Source: Sphingobacteriales bacterium
Lineage (GTDB): Bacteria; Bacteroidota; Bacteroidia; Sphingobacteriales; Sphingobacteriaceae
Reading direction: 5' to 3'
DNA: 7,634 bases
NCBI GenBank assembly: GCA_020058405.1
Contig: JAGVEE010000358.1
Span: forward strand, 1-7,634
A program made the position numbers and the translations under genes. Positions 1 through 6,100 of this stretch are shown here, in pieces; position 1 is the first letter of the stretch; each line of letters starts with the position of its first letter. The notes beneath the pieces are model-generated. The model was not told where the DNA came from, searched no databases, and saw nothing but the letters and a program-made list of their open reading frames with translations.

Positions 1-172
1 AATAGTGATAAGTGTTACTCTCAAATCGAGCTTCATCACCAGAATTATATACGCATTTAACTTTTACCATAACAGTAACATCAGCATCATTTCTAGTACT
101 GCAAGCGCATAACAATAGAGTAAGAAATACTATGTTGAGAGCGTAAATCTTATATAACTTATTTATATTCAA
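1..172 (-). CDS. Small lipoprotein, N-terminal part (runs off left edge)
   Basis: The reverse strand is open from a TTG codon at 172-170 to the window edge, giving 57 residues and no stop. The N-terminus has a basic/polar start (MNINKLYKIYA), a hydrophobic core (LNIVFLTLLL) and a lipobox L-C-A-C, with Cys24 as the likely lipidated residue. It would therefore be a type II signal peptide substrate anchored in a membrane, probably the outer membrane or periplasmic face. The mature part seen (STRNDADVTVMVKVKCVYNS and on) is hydrophilic and beta-like; I do not recognise a family. TTG is chosen because the in-frame stop lies at 187-185 and the first in-frame ATG falls after the lipobox, which would remove the signal. 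It begins 4 bases after the mnmG stop codon, so it is probably co-transcribed and perhaps translationally coupled. The function is unknown; the lipoprotein call is fairly firm, the exact start less so. Confidence 0.7.
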   Translation of the reverse strand, partial: MNINKLYKIYALNIVFLTLLLCACSTRNDADVTVMVKVKCVYNSGDEARFESNTYHY

Positions 173-176
173 TATG

Positions 177-2039
177 TTAATTATTCATATGTACCATTAA
201 TACACTAACATCAGCTGGAGTTACTCCAGAAATTCTAGATGCTTGACCTAATGTACGAGGTTTTATCTTCATTAGTTTTTCTCTTGCTTCTTTTGATAAA
301 GATATCAAATTATTATAATTGAATTCAGGATTAATATTTTTATCGTCTAATTTTTTTAATTTATCGACCATTTCCATTTCCTTGCTCAAATAGCTTTCGT
401 ATTTTATATTTATTTCAGCTTGTTCAATATCTTCTTTTTTCATCGTCGATACCAAAGTCTGTAATTCCTTATCAGCTTTTACTAAATCTATTAACTCAAC
501 TTGTGGTCTCAATAATAAGTTAATTAATTTTACGCTATGAGGAATTTCATTTGTTCCTTTTTCTAATAGTATACAATTAACGATATCCGCCTCAATGCTC
601 TTACTCTTTAGGTATTTTATTATTTTCTCTGTATTTTCTATTTTCTGATTTACTCTATTCAATCTCTCTTCAGAAGCCAATCCTAAATCGTATGATAATT
701 TTGTTAACCTAATATCTGCATTATCTTGTCGTAATAATAACCTATGTTCAGCTCTAGAGGTAAACATTCTGTACGGCTCTTCCGTTCCTTTAGTCACAAG
801 GTCGTCAATTAATACACCAATATACGATTCAGATCTTTTCATTATCAAAGGATCTTTTTCGTTTATTTTTAAATGAGCATTTATACCAGCCACGAAACCT
901 TGCGAAGCAGCTTCTTCATATCCAGTAGTTCCATTTATTTGTCCTGCAAAGTATAAATTCTCCACTAGCTTTGTTTCCAATGTTAAGCTTAATTGAGTAG
1001 GTGGGAAATAATCATATTCAATGGCATAACCAGGTCTAAACATTTTTGCATTTTCAAAACCTGGTATTAATCTCATTGCCTTGTATTGTACATCTTCTGG
1101 TAAAGATGTAGAAAAACCGTTTACATAAATCTCAACCGTATTCCAACCTTCTGGTTCTACAAATATTTGATGTCTGTTTCTTTCCGCGAACCTATTTATT
1201 TTATCTTCTATTGATGGGCAATACCTAGGTCCCAAACCTTTAATTCTACCTGTAAACATCGGCGACTTTTCAAATCCCTCTTTTAATGTTTCGTGTACGG
1301 CCTCATTAGTATACGTAATATAACAGCTTCTTTGGTCAACAGGTCTTTCAATATCTAAATAGGAAAACTGACCTCTATTTTCATCTCCTTTTTGTTCTTC
1401 CATTTTAGAATAATCAAGAGTCCTACCATCAACTCTTGGAGGCGTACCCGTTTTCATTCTCCCAGCTTCAAAGCCCAAACCCGTTAATTGCTCTGTTAAA
1501 CCAGTTGCTGCTTTCTCACCAGTTCTACCACCCCCGAATTTCTTTTCACCTATGTGAATGACACCATTCAAAAAGGTACCATTCGTTAATACCACTGCAT
1601 CTGCATCAAACTCTACTCCTAAGGAAGTAATCACCCCACAAACTCTACCCTCTTCTACTTTAACTTCTGTTACCATATCTTGCCAGAAATCTACATTAGG
1701 AGTTCTCTCCAATGCAATTCTCCACTCCTCCGCAAACTTCATTCTATCATTCTGTGTTCTTGGGCTCCACATCGCCGGTCCCTTAGACCTATTTAACATC
1801 CTATACTGAATAGTGCTTTTATCCGATATTATTCCTGAGTAACCACCCATTGCATCAATCTCTCGCACTATTTGTCCTTTTGCCACTCCACCCATTGCAG
1901 GGTTACATGACATTTGAGCAATTACACCCATGTTCATCGTAATCAACATAACCTTAGAGCCAAGATTAGCTGCCGCTGCTGCTGCCTCACATCCCGCATG
2001 TCCTGCCCCAACCACAATCACATTGTATTTTTGATTCAT
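177..2039 (-). CDS. mnmG: tRNA uridine-5-carboxymethylaminomethyl(34) synthesis enzyme MnmG
   Basis: MnmG (GidA) is the FAD- and NADH-dependent partner of the GTPase MnmE. Together they install the carboxymethylaminomethyl or aminomethyl group on U34 of certain tRNAs in the cytoplasm, using methylene-tetrahydrofolate. The 620-residue length is normal for the family. Seen in the sequence: the N-terminal dinucleotide-binding motif GAGHAGCEAA (11-20); the conserved SCNPAMGGVAKG block (44-55) with Cys45; the family signature GPRYCPSIEDK (270-280) with Cys274; the second signature AGQINGTTGYEEAASQG (365-381); and a C-terminal helical domain ending in GVTPADVSVLMVHM (605-618). Cys45 and Cys274 match the two functional cysteines of the E. 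coli enzyme (Cys47, Cys277) by motif position. The ATG at 2039-2037 sits 6-8 residues before the FAD motif, as usual, and is preceded by an A/T-rich stretch without a Shine-Dalgarno sequence. It is divergent from the large plus-strand gene and followed closely by a lipoprotein gene. No damage is seen. Confidence 0.97.
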   Translation of the reverse strand: MNQKYNVIVVGAGHAGCEAAAAAANLGSKVMLITMNMGVIAQMSCNPAMGGVAKGQIVREIDAMGGYSGIISDKSTIQYRMLNRSKGPAMWSPRTQNDRMKFAEEWRIALERTPNVDFWQDMVTEVKVEEGRVCGVITSLGVEFDADAVVLTNGTFLNGVIHIGEKKFGGGRTGEKAATGLTEQLTGLGFEAGRMKTGTPPRVDGRTLDYSKMEEQKGDENRGQFSYLDIERPVDQRSCYITYTNEAVHETLKEGFEKSPMFTGRIKGLGPRYCPSIEDKINRFAERNRHQIFVEPEGWNTVEIYVNGFSTSLPEDVQYKAMRLIPGFENAKMFRPGYAIEYDYFPPTQLSLTLETKLVENLYFAGQINGTTGYEEAASQGFVAGINAHLKINEKDPLIMKRSESYIGVLIDDLVTKGTEEPYRMFTSRAEHRLLLRQDNADIRLTKLSYDLGLASEERLNRVNQKIENTEKIIKYLKSKSIEADIVNCILLEKGTNEIPHSVKLINLLLRPQVELIDLVKADKELQTLVSTMKKEDIEQAEINIKYESYLSKEMEMVDKLKKLDDKNINPEFNYNNLISLSKEAREKLMKIKPRTLGQASRISGVTPADVSVLMVHMNN

Positions 2040-2066
2040 ATTATTTTTTAAACAATTAAACTAACC

Positions 2067-2084
2067 ATGTTTCACGTGAAACAT
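2067..2084. promoter_or_regulatory. parS: parS site 1 (ParB-binding palindrome)
   Basis: ATGTTTCACGTGAAACAT is a perfect 18-bp palindrome. Its inner 16 bases, TGTTTCACGTGAAACA, match the widely conserved bacterial chromosomal parS consensus (TGTTNCACGTGAAACA). ParB binds such sites, loads as a CTP-dependent clamp and, with ParA and SMC, organises and segregates the origin region. The site lies 28 bases upstream of the mnmG start codon, just downstream of a likely -7 element, so it may fall within the mnmG leader. A match this long is very unlikely by chance. Confidence 0.9.
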
Positions 2085-2088
2085 TATA

Positions 2089-2096
2089 CAAATATA
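2089..2096 (-). promoter_or_regulatory. Candidate -7 element of the mnmG promoter
   Basis: On the minus strand this reads TATATTTG, an exact match to the Bacteroidota sigma-ABfr -7 consensus TAnnTTTG. It lies 50 bases upstream of the mnmG start codon, which implies initiation near 2080-2083, inside parS site 1. A clear TTG-type -33 element was not seen about 20 bp upstream; that interval leads into parS site 2. The placement suggests that ParB bound at either site could affect mnmG expression, but this is inference. Confidence 0.4.
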
Positions 2097-2123
2097 ATTA
2101 TTTAATATTTGTATTGAAGATAG

Positions 2124-2139
2124 CGTTCCACGTGGAACA
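2124..2139. promoter_or_regulatory. parS: parS site 2 (variant)
   Basis: CGTTCCACGTGGAACA contains the perfect 14-bp palindrome GTTCCACGTGGAAC at 2125-2138. It keeps the GTT-CACGTG-AAC skeleton of parS, with the symmetric change T/A to C/G next to the CACGTG core. Only the first base departs from a TGTTCCACGTGGAACA version. Its centre is 56 bp from that of the first site. Natural parS sites vary at this position and tend to cluster, so a second ParB-binding site is likely, perhaps of different affinity. Confidence 0.8.
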
Positions 2140-2481
2140 CGAATACATGTTTGGGTAATTATTAACCCTGATCTTTGTTGGTCACAATAGATGGATATTG
2201 CAAATGAAAGATTACAAGGTTCGTTTCATAAGCCTTTTAAAATATCAATATATATACTCTTGCATTTGTATTTAATTGTTTTTTCAATTAATTCTAATTA
2301 GTGTTTTATGAATTAAACCAATCTGAATTGAGGGACTAATTAACGAACGGTTTATCGAGTATTAAAACATGCAATGGCAAACAAAATAGTTTTACAATCT
2401 GGCCTCTTACGTTCGTATGCCATACTTATACTGTACTTGTGCCGTGCTATAATGATTATAACCCCATTCTACTCTATGTAC

Positions 2482-2552
2482 ACTAAGCATAAACCTTATA
2501 TCAAATAGGCATAAACTCAATACTTAATAAGCATAAAACAAGAGATGAATAG
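2482..2552 (+). repeat. Three phased GCATAAA direct repeats, 22-bp period
   Basis: GCATAAAC begins at 2487 and 2509 and GCATAAAA at 2531, so the three copies are spaced exactly 22 bp apart, about two helical turns. The four bases AATA also recur at repeat positions 18-21, giving a core AATARGCATAAA before the second and third copies and ACTAAGCATAAA at the first. The rest of each unit is not conserved. Such same-face phasing is typical of binding sites for a protein that assembles cooperatively, such as iterons or tandem operators. The binding protein is unknown. Confidence 0.55.
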
Positions 2553-2877
2553 CTAATAGAACATTCGAATTTGTATTCTAAAAAAGATAAGGTTCAGCGA
2601 GGATTGAAGGTACACAATCTTAGCACATCCATTCCAATATTACCCATCATGTGTAATGCTATTTTAGTAGGAATTTGTAAACCCAAAAAGCACAAAAATC
2701 ACTCACAAAACAAGTATATATATGTTTAAACAATTGATAGATAATTAGATATATTTTTACACAAACATAAATTCTTGATTATAAATATATTGTGATTAAT
2801 AACAATGATTTTTTAACACACTAAAAACTGGAATATTTTATAATTATTTAATATAAAAATAATATTATGGTAATTAT

Positions 2878-2921
2878 ACTAAAACACAGAATATTATTCT
2901 TTATATTATTTGTGTTTTAGT
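2878..2921. repeat. Perfect 11-bp inverted repeat with 22-base loop
   Basis: ACTAAAACACA at 2878-2888 is the exact reverse complement of TGTGTTTTAGT at 2911-2921, with an AT-only to AT-rich spacer of 22 bases between. It lies 211 bases upstream of the large plus-strand gene. It could be a dimeric regulator's operator with split half-sites or a weak hairpin. A terminator role is doubtful because no gene ends nearby on either strand and the stem is AT-rich. Confidence 0.45.
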
Positions 2922-2924
2922 GTT

Positions 2925-2957
2925 TTTGTCTTTTCTTTATAATGTTTTTAGAATTTG
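2925..2957 (+). promoter_or_regulatory. Weak candidate promoter for the large exported protein
   Basis: TTTG at 2925-2928 is followed after 20 bases by TA-GAA-TTTG at 2949-2957. This resembles the Bacteroidota -33 TTTG and -7 TAnnTTTG pair, but has one extra base inside the -7 element. If used, the leader would be about 170 bases. It is immediately downstream of the 11-bp inverted repeat, so a protein bound there could control it. No exact TAnnTTTG was found on the plus strand between about 2880 and the start codon. Confidence 0.2.
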
Positions 2958-3131
2958 TCATATTAATTTAATTTTTTTGTAATATTTTTTTTGCAGCACA
3001 ATAATTAATTTCTAAATTGCAAAACTATACATAAGTTTTTTTTGAAGCTTTTGTAGGTAAATCGCAATTAATTAAACAAAAGAATACCATACTTAAATCA
3101 ATCGTTTATGAGTTTTAATTTTTACAAACAA

Positions 3132-6100
3132 ATGAAAACAGTTTTACTATTATTAGTAGGCTTGTTCCTTTCATCTGGTCTGTATGCTCAGCTTACGGGT
3201 ACGAAAACAATCGACCCCGCAGGATCTGGAGCAAACAATTACTTCTCGGTAGCTCAAGCTGTATTAGACTTGAATGCTGTGGGTGTTGGTACAGGCGGGG
3301 TAACCTTTAATGTTGCAGCAGGTGTAACATTTACAGAAACGGCAGACATTGTATTAACGACAACTACGTCGGATGCAACAAAGCCAATTATTTTCCAACG
3401 TTCTGGTACGGGTTCAAATCCCTTAATTAGAGCCAAAGTTGGAACAGTAGCTACTACCACTTATGGAAATAATGGCGATGCTGTTATTAAAGTTGTAGGT
3501 ACTGATTATGTAACTTTTGATGGTTTAACATTTTCTGGCCAGTCTGGAGCTTCAACAAATACAACTCGTACAGAGTACGGTATTATGTTGACTAAATCAG
3601 CAACAGATGCTTGTAAAAACATTACTGTTAAAAACTGTACGTTTTCTTTAGATAAAGCGAATGCATATAGCATTGGTATTTATCAATCGAACTTAGGTTC
3701 TACAGGTACAGCAATTACAGTTACTTCTGAAGGCGGACGTTCTGAAAACAACTTATATGTAGGTAATACTTTTTCTGGTACATACCATGCAATATATGCT
3801 AATGGTTTTGCGCATACAACTGCACCTTTTAACTTTCTAGATAACAACAACGTTGTATTAAACAACTTAGTAGAAAATTTTGGAGGTTCTTCAGTTGTAT
3901 GTTACGGTATATATACAAACAACCAAGACTCTGCGATTGTTAGAGGAAATACTATAAATGGTGGTACAGGTAACACCACTACATTATATGGTATTTATAA
4001 CAATGGTGGAACAAATACAACCTTAACATTTAATTCTAATACCATTACCTTAAACAGTACAGGTACGTCTACATACTATTGTTTATATATTTTAGGAACA
4101 GCATCTGGTACCAATAGTGTGGTAACAGTAGATAGTAACACATTACAAAATATGGCTTTTAGTAGCACTTCATCTTTGTATGGTATTTATCCAGCAGGTG
4201 CACCTAAAACTTTATACGTAAGACATAATAAATACGTAAACAATACAATTAATGGTACCATTTGGGCTTTTTATGTAGGTGCAAGTAATACTATTACAAA
4301 TGCAATTGTACACAATAACGTAGTGGAGGGTTCAAGAAGATCTTCTGCAACTGGTGCAGGTTCGTTCAACGGATTTTACATGACCGGTTATAGTAAATTA
4401 ACTTTTTACAATAATAGAGTAAGAGATATTTTCTTTAAAGCTGGTCACACCGGTTCATTATATGGATATTATGACTTTTCTTCTGGAGCGGGTTCTTCTT
4501 TAGATTTCTACGACAACACAATTGACTCATTATATACTAATGGTACTGGTGTTGTGTGGGGTGCATATTTTTCTAATGGTACATCTACAAACAGAAATAT
4601 CTACAACAATAAGTTCACAAGATATTACACACAGGGTGGTGGAACTACTTATGGTGTATACTTAGCTAGTGGTGATACTACTAATTTTTACAGAAACGAA
4701 TTGGGTCGTTACAAAATGGACTCTGCAAGATCTGTAACATTAGCGGGTATATACTTATTATCTGGTACAGGTTACAGAGTTTACAACAACATGTTGCATG
4801 ATTATACCGTATTAAACAGTTGGAGTAGTTCAACTACTGCATCTGCTGTTAGAGGTATATGGATTAACTCTACTGATGCTAGTGTTTACAACAATAGTGT
4901 ATACATTGCAGGTACAAGTACAACTACAAATGCAAACGGCTTTGGTGCCGACGGTATTTTTGTAGGTACTACCCCTACCAATTTAGATTTAAGAAATAAC
5001 ATTATCATTAATAAAGTTGTACCAGTTGCTCCAAACAAATCGGTAGCATTAAGAAGATCGTCAACTACGGTTTCTGGTTTAAATTCATTAATGAATAACA
5101 ATATTTATTATACAACAGCAAGTCCTACAAATACTACTCCTTTTTATTGGGATGGAACAAATGTGGATACTACCATCGATCAGTTAAAATCAAGATTGGC
5201 TCCTGCTGAATCTAATTCATTATCTGAAGATGTTCCATTTTTAAATACACTAAATGCTCCTTACGATTTACACATTAACCCGAGCACTCCTACAAGAGTA
5301 GAAGGTGGCGCATCGTCTGAGCCATTTGTTACAGTGGATTTTGATGGAAACACAAGAAATGTAAATACGCCAGATATTGGTGCAGACGAAGGAACGTTTA
5401 CTGCAGTAGCAGGAGACTTTGCTGGTCCTACCATTACGAACGTAAATATTACACCAAACACATTCCAATGTAATGCATTGCCACACGTTATTACGGCAAC
5501 CATTACAGATGCTTCTGGTGTAGCAACTTCTAGAATTTTATGGACAAGAAATGGAGTTTCACAAACTCCAATAAACATGACAAGAGGTGCGTCGAATGTT
5601 TGGACAGGAACAATTCCTGCTCAATACTCTACCAACTCAAGCATACAAGTTTCTTGGAATTTATTAGCAAATGACTCTGCAACTATTCCTAATTCAAAAT
5701 CATACATTGGTACTACTTACAAAGATGCTTCATTATTCATCGATGCGGGTTATGCCGGTTCTGACTCTGTTAATGCTGGAACATTTGTACAGTTTAATGC
5801 TAAGCCAACTCCTACTAATGTAAACCCAGGAGTAAACAACAACTTAAATAACATTAATACTACTCCTTTTTATAGAGGATGGGGAGGTAATAAACGCCAG
5901 TTTTTATACAGAGCATCTGAGCTATTGTCAGCAGGCTTACCAGCAGGTGGAATTACAGCTTTAACTTTTGATGTTAATACGACTACTGGTGCAATTACAG
6001 CACAGCCAGGATTTACATTATACTTAGATAGTACAAATGTAAGTACAATGACTACCACTTACCTTACTCCTTCAAATACGGTTTTTGGTCCTGCAAATTA

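Larger units (their letters stand above)
2040..3131. other. Long divergent intergenic region with parS sites; possible origin-proximal locus
   Basis: About 1.09 kb separates the start codons of two divergently transcribed genes. No reading frame of meaningful length or recognisable product was found on either strand. The left third carries two parS-like palindromes and a probable mnmG promoter. The middle carries three phased GCATAAA repeats and is moderately AT-rich. The right third (2701-3060) has only about 17% G+C by hand count and contains an 11-bp inverted repeat and long T runs. The arrangement resembles a replication or segregation control region, but no DnaA box close to TTATCCACA was seen. 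No tRNA, rRNA or riboswitch was recognised. Confidence 0.6.

Noticed and set aside
1558..1809. 83-codon plus-strand open frame
   Set aside because: It lies entirely antisense within mnmG, whose protein is unmistakable, and its translation looks like no protein family.
2153..2168. GGGT...ACCC short hairpin
   Set aside because: The stem is only 4 bp with an 8-base AT loop and no T run, too weak for a terminator or RNA element.
2482..2552. CRISPR-like array
   Set aside because: Only 7-12 bases recur per 22-bp unit and there are only three copies; CRISPR repeats are longer, and no cas genes are present.
2755..2799. DnaA-box-like words (TTTTACACA at 2755, TGTGATTAA at 2791)
   Set aside because: Each differs from TTATCCACA or its complement at two positions, which is expected by chance in DNA this AT-rich.
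2878..2940. Rho-independent terminator formed by the inverted repeat and following T-rich DNA
   Set aside because: No gene ends upstream on the plus strand or nearby on the minus strand, the stem is mostly A-T, and the 22-base loop is long.
3108..3131. Upstream in-frame ATG for the large gene
   Set aside because: It is possible but adds MSFNFYKQ before an already typical signal peptide; the ATG at 3132 is preferred, though not proven.
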